From Micropterix aruncella (Eukaryota; Arthropoda; Insecta; Lepidoptera; Micropterigidae): a stretch of 64,000 bases of DNA. A program made the position numbers and the translations under genes. The stretch spans positions 180,056 through 244,055 of the forward strand of contig CALYMY010000058.1 of NCBI GenBank assembly GCA_944548615.1. The letters are read 5' to 3'. Positions 48,261-61,791 of the stretch are shown in pieces (position 1 is the stretch's first letter; each line of letters opens with the position of its first letter). Under the pieces are notes generated by a model. It was not told the origin of the DNA and made no database searches. It saw nothing but the letters and a program-made list of their open reading frames with translations.

Positions 48261-49426
48261 AATTTGGTATAGGCATTCCATTATGATGGCAATTACTAAG
48301 TTCCACCATGACATGGCTGCTGCACCCAGGGTTGGCTCCCGACGAGGGAACTCCTCAACGGTCAACCGTAGAGACGTGAAATTTGGTATAGGCATTCCAT
48401 TATGATGGCAATTACTAAGTTCCACCATGACATGGCTGCTGCACCCAGGGTTGGCTCCCGACGAGGGAACTCCTCAACGGTCAACCGTAGAGACGTGAAA
48501 TTTGGTATAGGCATTCCATTATGATGGCAATTACTAAGTTCCACCATGACATGGCTGCTGCACCCAGGGTTGGCTCCCGACGAGGGAACTCCTCAACGGT
48601 CAACCGTAGAGACGTGAAATTTGGTATAGGCATTCCATTATGATGGCAATTACTAAGTTCCACCATGACATGGCTGCTGCACCCAGGGTTGGCTCCCGAC
48701 GAGGGAACTCCTCAACGGTCAACCGTAGAGACGTGAAATTTGGTATAGGCATTCCATTATGACGGCAATTTCTAAGTTCCACCATGACATCGCTGCTGCA
48801 CCCAGGGTTGGCTCCCGACGAGGGAACTCCTCAACGGTCAACCGTAGAGACGTGAAATTTGGTATAGGCATTCCATTATGATGGCAATTACTAAGTTCCA
48901 CCATGACATGGCTGCTGCACCCAGGGTTGGCTCCCGACGAGGGAACTCCTCAACGGTCAACCGTAGAGACGTGAAATTTGGTATAGGCATTCCATTATGA
49001 TGGCAATTACTAAGTTCCACCATGACATGGCTGCTGCACCCAGGGTTGGCTCCCGACGAGGGAACTCCTCAACGGTCAACCGTAGAGACGTGAAATTTGG
49101 TATAGGCATTCCATTATGACGGCAATTTCTAAGTTCCACCATGACATCGCTGCTGCACCCAGGGTTGGCTCCCGACGAGGGAACTCCTCAACGGTCAACC
49201 GTAGAGACGTGAAATTTGGTATAGGCGTTCCATTATGATGGCAATTACTAAGTTCCACCATGACATGGCTGCTGCACCCAGGGTTGGCTCCCGACGAGGG
49301 AACTCCTCAACGGTCAACCGTAGAGACGTGAAATTTGGTATAGGCATTCCATTATGATGGCAATTACTAAGTTCCACCATGACATGGCTGCTGCACCCAG
49401 GGTTGGCTCCCGACGAGGGAACTCCT
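48228..49426 (+). repeat. A array of unit 11: 10 monomers
   Basis: Markers are 5 and 8, and GGCGTTCC is monomer 9. Monomer 2 has ACTCCTC rather than the ACTTCTC seen in most other units. The arrays of units 12 and 13 have the identical plan. Confidence 0.98.
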
Positions 49427-51629
49427 GAACATAGAAATTGTTATGAATAAATGTCATTTTTCGAAAAAGACCGTGATAGAGTAAATAAAACGCGTTACGG
49501 TGTTTGGGCATAACGAAGGCCTTTGAAATCTCTACGAAATGGCATTTTCGAAATTTTGACATTTTGAAATTTTTTATATAAACTTTCATTTTGAACATAG
49601 AAATTGTTATGAAAAAATCACATTTTTCACAAAAGAACGAGATAGAGTAAACCTACCGCGTTGCGGTCTTTAGCGAGATCGACACCCCGCTTAAGCTCTA
49701 CAAAATGGCATTTTTGAAATTTTGACTTTTTGAAAAATTTTATATAAAATTTCATTTTAAACATAGAAATTATTATGAAAAAATCATATTTTTCGAAAAA
49801 GATCGTGATAGAGTAAACCTATAGGGTTACGGCGTTCGGACAGAACGACGGCCTTGGTAATCTCTACAAAATGGCATTTTCGAAATTTTAACATTTTGAA
49901 AAATTTTATATAAAATTTCATTTTAAACATAGAAATTGTTATGAAAAAATCACATTTTTCGAAAAAGATCGTGATAGAGTAAACCTATAGGGTTACGGCG
50001 TTCGGACAGAACGACGGCCTTGGTAATCTCTACAAAATGGCATTTTCGAAATTTTGACATTTTGAAATTTTTTATATAAACTTTCATTTTGAACATAGAA
50101 ATTGTTATGAATTAATGACATTTTTCGAAAAAGACCGTGATAGAGTAAATGAAACGCGTTACGGTGGTTAGGCAGAACGAAGGCCTTTGAAATCTCTACG
50201 AAATGGCATTTTCGAAATTTTGACATTTTGAAATTTTTTATATAAACTTTCATTTTGAACATAGAAATTGTTATGAAAAAATCACATTTTTCGAAATAAA
50301 TCGAGATAGAGTAAACCTACCGCGTTGCGGTCTTTGGCGAGATCGACACCCCGCTTAAGCTCTACAAAATGGCATTTTTGAAATTTTGACTTTTTGAAAA
50401 ATTTTATATAAAATTTCATTTTAAACATAGAAATTATTATGAAAAAATCATATTTTTCGAAAAAGATCGTGATAGAGTAAACCTATAGGGTTACGGCGTT
50501 CGGACAGAACGGCGGCCTTGGTAATCTCTACAAAATGGCATTTTCGAAATTTTGACATTTTGAAAAATTTTATATAAAATTTCATATTAAACATAGAAAT
50601 TGTTATGAAAAAATCACATTTTTCGAAAAAGATCGTGATAGAGTAAACCTATAGGGTTACGGCGTTCGGACAGAACGACGGCCTTGGTAATCTCTACAAA
50701 ATGGCATTTTCGAAATTTTGACATTTTGAAATTTTTTATATAAACTTTTATTTTGAACATAGAAATTGTTATGAAAAAATGACATTTTTCGAAAAAGACC
50801 GTGATAGAGTAAACCTACCGCGTTGCGGTCTTTGGCGAGATCGACACCCCGCTTAAGCTCTACAAAATGGCATTTTTGAAATTTTGCAATTTTGAAAAAT
50901 TTTATATAAAATTTCATTTTAAACATAGAAATTATTATGAAAAAAGCACATTTTTCGAAAAAGATCGTGATAGAGTAAACCTATAGCGTTACGGCGTTCG
51001 GACAGAACGACGGCCTTGATAATCTCTACGAAATGGCTATTTCAAAATTTTGACATTTTGAAATTTTTTATATAAACTTTCATTTTGAACATAGAAATTG
51101 TTATCAAAAAATCACATTTTTTACAAAAGAACGAGATAGAGTAAACCTACCGCGTTGCGGTCTTTGGCGAGATCGACACCCCGCTTAAGCTCTACAAAAT
51201 GGCATTTTTGAAATTTTGAAATTTTGAAAAATTTTATATAAAATTTCATTTTAAACATAGAAATTATTATGAAAAAATCACATTTTTCGAAAAAGATCGT
51301 GATAGAGTAAACCTATAGCGTTACGGCGTTTGGACAGAACGACGGCCTTGATAATCTCTACGAAATTGCTATTTCAAAATTTTGACATTTTGAAATTTTT
51401 TATATAAACTTTCATTTTAAACATAGAAATTGTTATCAAAAAATCACATTTTTCACAAAAGAACGAGATAGAGTAAACCTACCGCGTTGCGGTTTTTGGC
51501 GAGATCGACACCCCGCTTAAGCGCTACAAAATGGCATTTTTGAAATTTTGACATTTTGAATTTTTTTATATAAACTTTCATTTTGAACATAGAAATTGTT
51601 ATGAAAAAATCACATTTTTCGAAATAAAT
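49427..51629 (+). repeat. B array of unit 11: 13 x 166 + 45 bp
   Basis: The first part resembles unit 2 (GTGGTTAGGCAG alpha near 50163). From about 50.7 kb it switches to the variant block of unit 10, offset 4,124 bp. Carries AACGGCGGCC near 50510, shared with units 10 and 12. Confidence 0.95.
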
Positions 51630-52351
51630 TGGCTTCCGACGTTTGAGGGCTATTGCGCTAAAAGGCATCAATAGTCCTCCCTGTTTATTATTATCTAATA
51701 GAGTTTTGCTTTGCGCATCTAACGCTTCTTTTAATTTTCAAATTTGAGTAATATTAACGGAATTATAGACGATTTAATATCTGTATAGGTATATTGATTT
51801 ATCGATTTAACGGTTTTGTTTCCATAGTAACGAGCTCAGGCGGTGGCCCGACTCGCAATAGAATATTTATCGATTTAACGATTTCTGTTTCTATGGTAAC
51901 TTCAGCCCTCGTCATACTTGCGAAAGTTTATTTATCGATTTTACGATGTTTGTTTTCAATAGTAGCGATCCGAGCCAAGGGAGTTTTAGTATTTTTCCCG
52001 CGGCTTCGTTTAATAAATTAAATATTATATTCTTTATTTTATCATATACACACAAGCGAGGTGTCAAAAGATAGGGTTTTAGAACGCTTTTCATTTCATT
52101 GCTTCTGCTTTTTATCTCGTCTTCTTCTTCTTCTTTAATTACTTTTCAATACTATTTAATCTGTGCTTTTTCATTTTCATTTTCAGTGCCTTTGATCAAC
52201 GAGAAGAGACAATATGGAGACCACAGAAATAGAAGTGCCGTTTCGGAATTTCGAAGAAATACCGGAAAGAGCCAGAGATATTGCCCGCGAGGCGTTAAAC
52301 GAATTAAAAGGAGTAAACAACCTACGGAAAGAGGTACGTGACAAGGACGAG
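51630..52351 (+). repeat. U module, copy 12
   Basis: Same subtype as copy 11, 4,124 bp downstream of it. Confidence 0.95.
51799..51966 (+). promoter_or_regulatory. ATCGAT / X-box-like triplet, copy 12
   Basis: Unchanged; X-box-like 14-mers at 51818-51831 and 51887-51900. Confidence 0.45.
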
Positions 52352-52384
52352 GGAACTCCTCAACGGTCAACCGTAGAGACGTGA
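52214..52384 (+). CDS. Conserved 56-codon ORF, copy 12
   Basis: Majority peptide. Exon-like segment 52187-52333; TGA at 52382-52384. Confidence 0.4.
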   Translation: METTEIEVPFRNFEEIPERARDIAREALNELKGVNNLRKEVRDKDEGTPQRSTVET

Positions 52385-53550
52385 AATTTGGTATAGGCAT
52401 TCCATTATGATGGCAATTACTAAGTTCCACCATGACATGGCTGCTGCACCCAGGGTTGGCTCCCGACGAGGGAACTCCTCAACGGTCAACCGTAGAGACG
52501 TGAAATTTGGTATAGGCATTCCATTATGATGGCAATTACTAAGTTCCACCATGACATGGCTGCTGCACCCAGGGTTGGCTCCCGACGAGGGAACTCCTCA
52601 ACGGTCAACCGTAGAGACGTGAAATTTGGTATAGGCATTCCATTATGATGGCAATTACTAAGTTCCACCATGACATGGCTGCTGCACCCAGGGTTGGCTC
52701 CCGACGAGGGAACTCCTCAACGGTCAACCGTAGAGACGTGAAATTTGGTATAGGCATTCCATTATGATGGCAATTACTAAGTTCCACCATGACATGGCTG
52801 CTGCACCCAGGGTTGGCTCCCGACGAGGGAACTCCTCAACGGTCAACCGTAGAGACGTGAAATTTGGTATAGGCATTCCATTATGACGGCAATTTCTAAG
52901 TTCCACCATGACATCGCTGCTGCACCCAGGGTTGGCTCCCGACGAGGGAACTCCTCAACGGTCAACCGTAGAGACGTGAAATTTGGTATAGGCATTCCAT
53001 TATGATGGCAATTACTAAGTTCCACCATGACATGGCTGCTGCACCCAGGGTTGGCTCCCGACGAGGGAACTCCTCAACGGTCAACCGTAGAGACGTGAAA
53101 TTTGGTATAGGCATTCCATTATGATGGCAATTACTAAGTTCCACCATGACATGGCTGCTGCACCCAGGGTTGGCTCCCGACGAGGGAACTCCTCAACGGT
53201 CAACCGTAGAGACGTGAAATTTGGTATAGGCATTCCATTATGACGGCAATTTCTAAGTTCCACCATGACATCGCTGCTGCACCCAGGGTTGGCTCCCGAC
53301 GAGGGAACTCCTCAACGGTCAACCGTAGAGACGTGAAATTTGGTATAGGCGTTCCATTATGATGGCAATTACTAAGTTCCACCATGACATGGCTGCTGCA
53401 CCCAGGGTTGGCTCCCGACGAGGGAACTCCTCAACGGTCAACCGTAGAGACGTGAAATTTGGTATAGGCATTCCATTATGATGGCAATTACTAAGTTCCA
53501 CCATGACATGGCTGCTGCACCCAGGGTTGGCTCCCGACGAGGGAACTCCT
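52352..53550 (+). repeat. A array of unit 12: 10 monomers
   Basis: Same monomer plan as unit 11 (markers 5 and 8, GGCGTTCC at 9). Confidence 0.98.
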
Positions 53551-56500
53551 GAACATAGAAATTGTTATGAATAAATGTCATTTTTCGAAAAAGACCGTGA
53601 TAGAGTAAATAAAACGCGTTACGGTGTTTGGGCATAACGAAGGCCTTTGAAATCTCTACGAAATGGCATTTTCGAAATTTTGACATTTTGAAATTTTTTA
53701 TATAAACTTTCATTTTGAACATAGAAATTGTTATGAAAAAATCACATTTTTCACAAAAGAACGAGATAGAGTAAACCTACCGCGTTGCGGTCTTTAGCGA
53801 GATCGACACCCCGCTTAAGCTCTACAAAATGGCATTTTTGAAATTTTGACTTTTTGAAAAATTTTATATAAAATTTCATTTTAAACATAGAAATTATTAT
53901 GAAAAAATCATATTTTTCGAAAAAGATCGTGATAGAGTAAACCTATAGGGTTACGGCGTTCGGACAGAACGGCGGCCTTGGTAATCTCTACAAAATGGCA
54001 TTTTCGAAATTTTAACATTTTGAAAAATTTTATATAAAATTTCATTTTAAACATAGAAATTGTTATGAAAAAATCACATTTTTCGAAAAAGATCGTGATA
54101 GAGTAAACCTATAGGGTTACGGCGTTCGGACAGAACGACGGCCTTGGTAATCTCTACAAAATGGCATTTTCGAAATTTTGACATTTTGAAATTTTTTATA
54201 TAAACTTTCATTTTGAACATAGAAATTGTTATGAATTAATGACATTTTTCGAAAAAGACCGTGATAGAGTAAATGAAACGCGTTACGGTGGTTAGGCAGA
54301 ACGAAGGCCTTTGAAATCTCTACGAAATGGCATTTTCGAAATTTTGACATTTTGAAATTTTTTATATAAACTTTCATTTTGAACATAGAAATTGTTATGA
54401 AAAAATCACATTTTTCACAAAAGAACGAGATAGAGTAAACCTACCGCGTTGCGGTCTTTGGCGAGATCGACACCCCGCTTAAGCTCTACAAAATGGCATT
54501 TTTGAAATTTTGACTTTTTGAAAAATTTTATATAAAATTTCATTTTAAACATAGAAATTATTATGAAAAAATCATATTTTTCGAAAAAGATCGTGATAGA
54601 GTAAACCTATAGGGTTACGGCGTTCGGACAGAACGGCGGCCTTGGTAATCTCTACAAAATGGCATTTTCGAAATTTTGACATTTTGAAAAATTTTATATA
54701 AAATTTCATATTAAACATAGAAATTGTTATGAAAAAATCACATTTTTCGAAAAAGATCGTGATAGAGTAAACCTATAGGGTTACGGCGTTCGGACAGAAC
54801 GACGGCCTTGGTAATCTCTACAAAATGGCATTTTCGAAATTTTGACATTTTGAAATTTTTTATATAAACTTTCATTTTGAACATAGAAATTGTTATGAAT
54901 TAATGACATTTTTCGAAAAAGACCGTGATAGAGTAAATGAAACGCGTTACGGTGTTCAGACAGAACGAAGGCCTTTGAAATCTCTACGAAATGGCATTTT
55001 CGAAATTTTGACATTTTGAAATTTTTTATATAAACTTTCATTTTGAACATAGAAATTGTTATGAAAAAATCACATTTTTCGAAATAAATCGAGATAGAGT
55101 AAACCTACCGCGTTGCGGTCTTTGGCGAGATCGACACCCCGCTTAAGCTCTACAAAATGGCATTTTTGAAATTTTGACATTTTGAAAAATTTTATATAAA
55201 ATTTCATTTTAAACATAGAAATTATTATGAAAAAATCACATTTTTCGAAAAATATCGTGATAGAGTAAACCTATAGCGTTACGGCGTTCGGACAGAACGA
55301 CGGCCTTGGTAATCTCTACAAAATGGCATTTTCGAAATTTTGACATTTTGAAAAATTTTATATAAACTTTCATTTTGAACATAGAAATTGTTATGAATAA
55401 ATGACATTTTTCGAAAAAGACCGTGATAGAGTAAACCTACCGCGTTGCGGTCTTTGGCTAGATCGACACCCCGCTTAAGCTCTACAAAATGGCATTTTTG
55501 AAATTTTGACATTTTGAAAAATTTTATATAAAATTTCATTTTAAACATAGAAATTATTATGAAAAAATCACATTTTTCGAAAAAGATCGTGATAGAGTAA
55601 ACCTATAGCGTTACGGCGTTCGGACAGAACGACGGCCTTGGTAATCTCTACAAAATGGCATTTTCGAAATTTTGACATTTTGAAAAATTTTATATAAACT
55701 TTCATTTTGAACATAGAAATTGTTATGAAAAAATCACATTTTTCACAAAATAACGAGATAGAGTAAACCTACCGCGTTGCGGTGTTCGGACAGAACGAAG
55801 GCCTTTGAAATCTACGAAATGGCATTTTCGAAATTTTTACATTTTGAAATTTTTTATATAAACTTTCATTTTGAACATAGAAATTATTATAAAAAATCAC
55901 ATTTTTCACAAAAGAACGAGATAGAGTGAACCTACGGCGTTGCGGTCTTTGGCGAGATCGACACCCCGCTTACGCTCTACAAAATGGCATTTTTGAAATT
56001 TTGACATTTTGAAAAATTTTATATAAAATTTCATTTTAAACATAGAAATTATTATGAAAAAATCACATTTTTAGAAAAAGATCGTGATAGAGTAAACCTA
56101 TAGCGTTACTGCGTTTGGACAGAACGACGGCCTTGGTAATCTCTACGAAATGGCATTTTCGAAATTTTGACATTTTGAATTTTTTTATATAAACTTTCAT
56201 TTTGAACATAGAAATTGTTATGAATAAATGACATTTTTCGAAAAAGACCGTGATAGAGTAAATCAAACGCATTACGTTGTTCGGACAGAACGAAGGCCTT
56301 TGAAATCTCTACGAAATGGCATTTTCGAAATTTTGACATTTTGAAATTTTTTATATAAACTTTTATTTTGAACATAGAAATTGTTATGAAAAAATGACAT
56401 TTTTCGAAAAAGACCGTGATAGAGTAAACCTACCGCGTTGCGGTCTTTGGCGAGATCGACACCCCGCTTAAGCTCTACAAAATGGCATTTTTGAAATTTT

Positions 56501-57244
56501 GCAATTTTGAAAAATTTTATATAAAATTTCATTTTAAACATAGAAATTATTATGAAAAAAGCACATTTTTCGAAAAAGATCGTGATAGAGTAAACCTATA
56601 GCGTTACGGCGTTCGGACAGAACGACGGCCTTGATAATCTCTACGAAATGGCTATTTCAAAATTTTGACATTTTGAAATTTTTTATATAAACTTTCATTT
56701 TGAACATAGAAATTGTTATCAAAAAATCACATTTTTTACAAAAGAACGAGATAGAGTAAACCTACCGCGTTGCGGTCTTTGGCGAGATCGACACCCCGCT
56801 TAAGCTCTACAAAATGGCATTTTTGAAATTTTGAAATTTTGAAAAATTTTATATAAAATTTCATTTTAAACATAGAAATTATTATGAAAAAATCACATTT
56901 TTCGAAAAAGATCGTGATAGAGTAAACCTATAGCGTTACGGCGTTTGGACAGAACGACGGCCTTGATAATCTCTACGAAATTGCTATTTCAAAATTTTGA
57001 CATTTTGAAATTTTTTATATAAACTTTCATTTTAAACATAGAAATTGTTATCAAAAAATCACATTTTTCACAAAAGAACGAGATAGAGTAAACCTACCGC
57101 GTTGCGGTTTTTGGCGAGATCGACACCCCGCTTAAGCGCTACAAAATGGCATTTTTGAAATTTTGACATTTTGAATTTTTTTATATAAACTTTCATTTTG
57201 AACATAGAAATTGTTATGAAAAAATCACATTTTTCGAAATAAAT
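53551..57244 (+). repeat. B array of unit 12: 22 monomers minus 3 bp, + 45 bp (largest)
   Basis: A mosaic. The opening follows unit 11, the middle has two AACGGCGGCC gamma monomers (near 53970 and 54635), and the end (from about 55.1 kb) follows unit 10 at an offset of 9,739 bp, including the 2-bp and 1-bp losses near 55812 and 55890. Confidence 0.95.
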
Positions 57245-57966
57245 TGGCTTCCGACGTTTGAGGGCTATTGCGCTAAAAGGCATCAATAGTCCTCCCTGTT
57301 TATTATTATCTAATAGAGTTTTGCTTTGCGCATCTAACGCTTCTTTTAATTTTCAAATTTGAGTAATATTAACGGAATTATAGACGATTTAATATCTGTA
57401 TAGGTATATTGATTTATCGATTTAACGGTTTTGTTTCCATAGTAACGAGCTCAGGCGGTGGCCCGACTCGCAATAGAATATTTATCGATTTAACGATTTC
57501 TGTTTCTATGGTAACTTCAGCCCTCGTCATACTTGCGAAAGTTTATTTATCGATTTTACGATGTTTGTTTTCAATAGTAGCGATCCGAGCCAAGGGAGTT
57601 TTAGTATTTTTCCCGCGGCTTCGTTTAATAAATTAAATATTATATTCTTTATTTTATCATATACACACAAGCGAGGTGTCAAAAGATAGGGTTTTAGAAC
57701 GCTTTTCATTTCATTGCTTCTGCTTTTTATCTCGTCTTCTTCTTCTTCTTTAATTACTTTTCAATACTATTTAATCTGTGCTTTTTCATTTTCATTTTCA
57801 GTGCCTTTGATCAACGAGAAGAGACAATATGGAGACCACAGAAATAGAAGTGCCGTTTCGGAATTTCGAAGAAATACCGGAAAGAGCCAGAGATATTGCC
57901 CGCGAGGCGTTAAACGAATTAAAAGGAGTAAACAACCTACGGAAAGAGGTACGTGACAAGGACGAG
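57245..57966 (+). repeat. U module, copy 13
   Basis: Same subtype as copies 11 and 12. Confidence 0.95.
57414..57581 (+). promoter_or_regulatory. ATCGAT / X-box-like triplet, copy 13
   Basis: Unchanged; X-box-like 14-mers at 57433-57446 and 57502-57515. Confidence 0.45.
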
Positions 57967-57999
57967 GGAACTCCTCAACGGTCAACCGTAGAGACGTGA
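57829..57999 (+). CDS. Conserved 56-codon ORF, copy 13
   Basis: Majority peptide. Exon-like segment 57802-57948; TGA at 57997-57999. Confidence 0.4.
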   Translation: METTEIEVPFRNFEEIPERARDIAREALNELKGVNNLRKEVRDKDEGTPQRSTVET

Positions 58000-59165
58000 A
58001 ATTTGGTATAGGCATTCCATTATGATGGCAATTACTAAGTTCCACCATGACATGGCTGCTGCACCCAGGGTTGGCTCCCGACGAGGGAACTCCTCAACGG
58101 TCAACCGTAGAGACGTGAAATTTGGTATAGGCATTCCATTATGATGGCAATTACTAAGTTCCACCATGACATGGCTGCTGCACCCAGGGTTGGCTCCCGA
58201 CGAGGGAACTCCTCAACGGTCAACCGTAGAGACGTGAAATTTGGTATAGGCATTCCATTATGATGGCAATTACTAAGTTCCACCATGACATGGCTGCTGC
58301 ACCCAGGGTTGGCTCCCGACGAGGGAACTCCTCAACGGTCAACCGTAGAGACGTGAAATTTGGTATAGGCATTCCATTATGATGGCAATTACTAAGTTCC
58401 ACCATGACATGGCTGCTGCACCCAGGGTTGGCTCCCGACGAGGGAACTCCTCAACGGTCAACCGTAGAGACGTGAAATTTGGTATAGGCATTCCATTATG
58501 ACGGCAATTTCTAAGTTCCACCATGACATCGCTGCTGCACCCAGGGTTGGCTCCCGACGAGGGAACTCCTCAACGGTCAACCGTAGAGACGTGAAATTTG
58601 GTATAGGCATTCCATTATGATGGCAATTACTAAGTTCCACCATGACATGGCTGCTGCACCCAGGGTTGGCTCCCGACGAGGGAACTCCTCAACGGTCAAC
58701 CGTAGAGACGTGAAATTTGGTATAGGCATTCCATTATGATGGCAATTACTAAGTTCCACCATGACATGGCTGCTGCACCCAGGGTTGGCTCCCGACGAGG
58801 GAACTCCTCAACGGTCAACCGTAGAGACGTGAAATTTGGTATAGGCATTCCATTATGACGGCAATTTCTAAGTTCCACCATGACATCGCTGCTGCACCCA
58901 GGGTTGGCTCCCGACGAGGGAACTCCTCAACGGTCAACCGTAGAGACGTGAAATTTGGTATAGGCGTTCCATTATGATGGCAATTACTAAGTTCCACCAT
59001 GACATGGCTGCTGCACCCAGGGTTGGCTCCCGACGAGGGAACTCCTCAACGGTCAACCGTAGAGACGTGAAATTTGGTATAGGCATTCCATTATGATGGC
59101 AATTACTAAGTTCCACCATGACATGGCTGCTGCACCCAGGGTTGGCTCCCGACGAGGGAACTCCT
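57967..59165 (+). repeat. A array of unit 13: 10 monomers
   Basis: Third copy of the plan seen in units 11 and 12. Confidence 0.98.
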
Positions 59166-61036
59166 GAACATAGAAATTGTTATGAATAAATGTCATTTTT
59201 CGAAAAAGACCGTGATAGAGTAAATAAAACGCGTTACGGTGTTTGGGCATAACGAAGGCCTTTGAAATCTCTACGAAATGGCATTTTCGAAATTTTGACA
59301 TTTTGAAATTTTTTATATAAACTTTCATTTTGAACATAGAAATTGTTATGAAAAAATCACATTTTTCACAAAAGAACGAGATAGAGTAAACCTACCGCGT
59401 TGCGGTCTTTAGCGAGATCGACACCCCGCTTAAGCTCTACAAAATGGCATTTTTGAAATTTTGACTTTTTGAAAAATTTTATATAAAATTTCATTTTAAA
59501 CATAGAAATTATTATGAAAAAATCATATTTTTCGAAAAAGATCGTGATAGAGTAAACCTATAGGGTTACGGCGTTCGGACAGAACGACGGCCTTGGTAAT
59601 CTCTACAAAATGGCATTTTCGAAATTTTGACATTTTGAAATTTTTTATATAAACTTTCATTTTGAACATAGAAATTGTTATGAATTAATGACATTTTTCG
59701 AAAAAGACCGTGATAGAGTAAATGAAACGCGTTACGGTGGTTAGGCAGAACGAAGGCCTTTGAAATCTCTACGAAATGGCATTTTCGAAATTTTGACATT
59801 TTGAAATTTTTTATATAAACTTTCATTTTGAACATAGAAATTGTTATGAAAAAATCACATTTTTCGAAATAAATCGAGATAGAGTAAACCTACCGCGTTG
59901 CGGTCTTTGGCGAGATCGACACCCCGCTTAAGCTCTACAAAACGGCATTTTTGAAATTTTGACATTTTGAAAAATTTTATATAAAATTTCATTTTAAACA
60001 TAGAAATTATAATGAAAAAATCACATTTTTCGAAAAAGATCGTGATAGAGTAAACCTATAGCGTTACGGCGTTCGGACAGAACTACGGCCTTGGTAATCT
60101 CTACGAAATGGCATTTTCGAAATTTTGACATTTTGAAATTTTTTATATAAACTTTCATTTTGAACATAGAAATTGTTATGAATAAATGACATTTTTCGAA
60201 AAAGACCGTGATAGAGTAAACCTACCGCGTTGCGGTCTTTGGCTAGATCGACACCCCGCTTAAGCTCTACAAAATGGCATTTTTGAAATTTTGACATTTT
60301 GAAAAATTTTATATAAAATTTCATTTTAAACATAGAAATTATTATGAAAAAATCACATTTTTCGAAAAAGATCGTGATAGAGTAAACCTATAGCGTAACG
60401 GCGTTCGGACAGAACGACGGCCTTGGTAATCTCTACAAAATGGCATTTTCGAAATTTTGACATTTTGAAAAATTTTATATAAAATTTCATTTTAAACATA
60501 GAAATTGTTATGAAAAAATCACATTTTTCGAAAAAGATCGTCATAGAGTAAACCTATAGCGTTACGGCGTTCGGACAGAACGACGGCCTTGGTAATTTCT
60601 ACAAAATGGCATTTTCGAAATTTTGACATTTTGAAAAATTTTATATAAACTTTCATTTTGAACATAGAAATTGTTATGAAAAAATCACATTTTTCGAAAT
60701 AAATCGAGATAGAGTAAACCTACCGCGTTGCGGTCTTTGGCGAGATCGACACCCCGCTTAAGCTCTACAAAATGGCATTTTTGAAATTTTGATATTTTGA
60801 AAATTTTTATATAAACTTTCATTTTGAACTTGGAAATTATTATGAAAAAATCACATTTTTCGAAATAAATCGAGATAGAGTAAACCTAACGCGTTACGGT
60901 GTTCGGACAGAACGAAGGCCTTTGAAATCTCTACGAAATGGCATTTTCGAAATTTTGACATTTTGAATTTTTTTATATAAACTTTCATTTTGAACATAGA
61001 AATTGTTATGAAAAAATCACATTTTTCGAAATAAAT
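59166..61036 (+). repeat. B array of unit 13: 11 x 166 + 45 bp
   Basis: Leaves the unit 10-12 pattern and instead resembles the B array of unit 1, with the GTGGTTAGG alpha, an AGAACTACGG gamma near 60080 and the rare GATCGTCATAG near 60537, which in unit 1 is at about 3230. Confidence 0.95.
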
Positions 61037-61758
61037 TGGCTTCCGACGTTTGAGGGCTATTGCGCTAAAAGGCATCAATAGTCCTCCCTGTTTATTATTA
61101 TCTAATAGAGTTTTGCTTTGCGCATCTAACGCTTCTTTTAATTTTCAAATCTGAGTAATATTAACGGAATTATAGACGATTTAATATCTGTATAGGTATA
61201 TTGATTTATCGATTTAACGGTTTTGTTTCCATAGTAACGAGCTCAGGCGGTGGCCCGACTCGCAATAGAATATTTATCGATTTAACGATTTCTGTTTCTA
61301 TGGTAACTTCAGCCCTCGTCATACTTGCGAAAGTTTATTTATCGATTTTACGATGTTTGTTTTCAATAGTAGCGATCCGAGCCAAGGGAGTTTTAGTATT
61401 TTTCCCGCGGCTTCGTTTAATAAATTAAATATTATATTCTTTATTTTATCATATACACACAAGCGAGGTGTCAAAAGATAGGGTTTTAGAACGCTTTTCA
61501 TTTCATTGCTTCTGCTTTTTATCTGGTCTTCTTCTTCTTCTTTAATTACTTTTCAATACTATTTAATCTGTGCTTTTTCATTTTCATTTTCAGTGCCTTT
61601 GATCAACGAGAAGAGACAATATGGAGACCACAGAAATAGAAGTGCCGTTTCGGAATTTCGAAGAAATACCGGAAAGAGCCAGAGATATTGCCCGCGAGGC
61701 GTTAAACGAATTAAAAGGAGTAAACAACCTACGGAAAGAGGTACGTGACAAGGACGAG
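61037..61758 (+). repeat. U module, copy 14
   Basis: Carries G at 61525, shared only with copy 1, some 61 kb away, in line with the similarity of the B arrays just upstream of it and in unit 1. Confidence 0.95.
61206..61373 (+). promoter_or_regulatory. ATCGAT / X-box-like triplet, copy 14
   Basis: Unchanged; X-box-like 14-mers at 61225-61238 and 61294-61307. Confidence 0.45.
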
Positions 61759-61791
61759 GGAACTCCTCAACGGTCAACCGTAGAGACGTGA
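61621..61791 (+). CDS. Conserved 56-codon ORF, copy 14
   Basis: Majority peptide. Exon-like segment 61594-61740; TGA at 61789-61791. Confidence 0.4.
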   Translation: METTEIEVPFRNFEEIPERARDIAREALNELKGVNNLRKEVRDKDEGTPQRSTVET

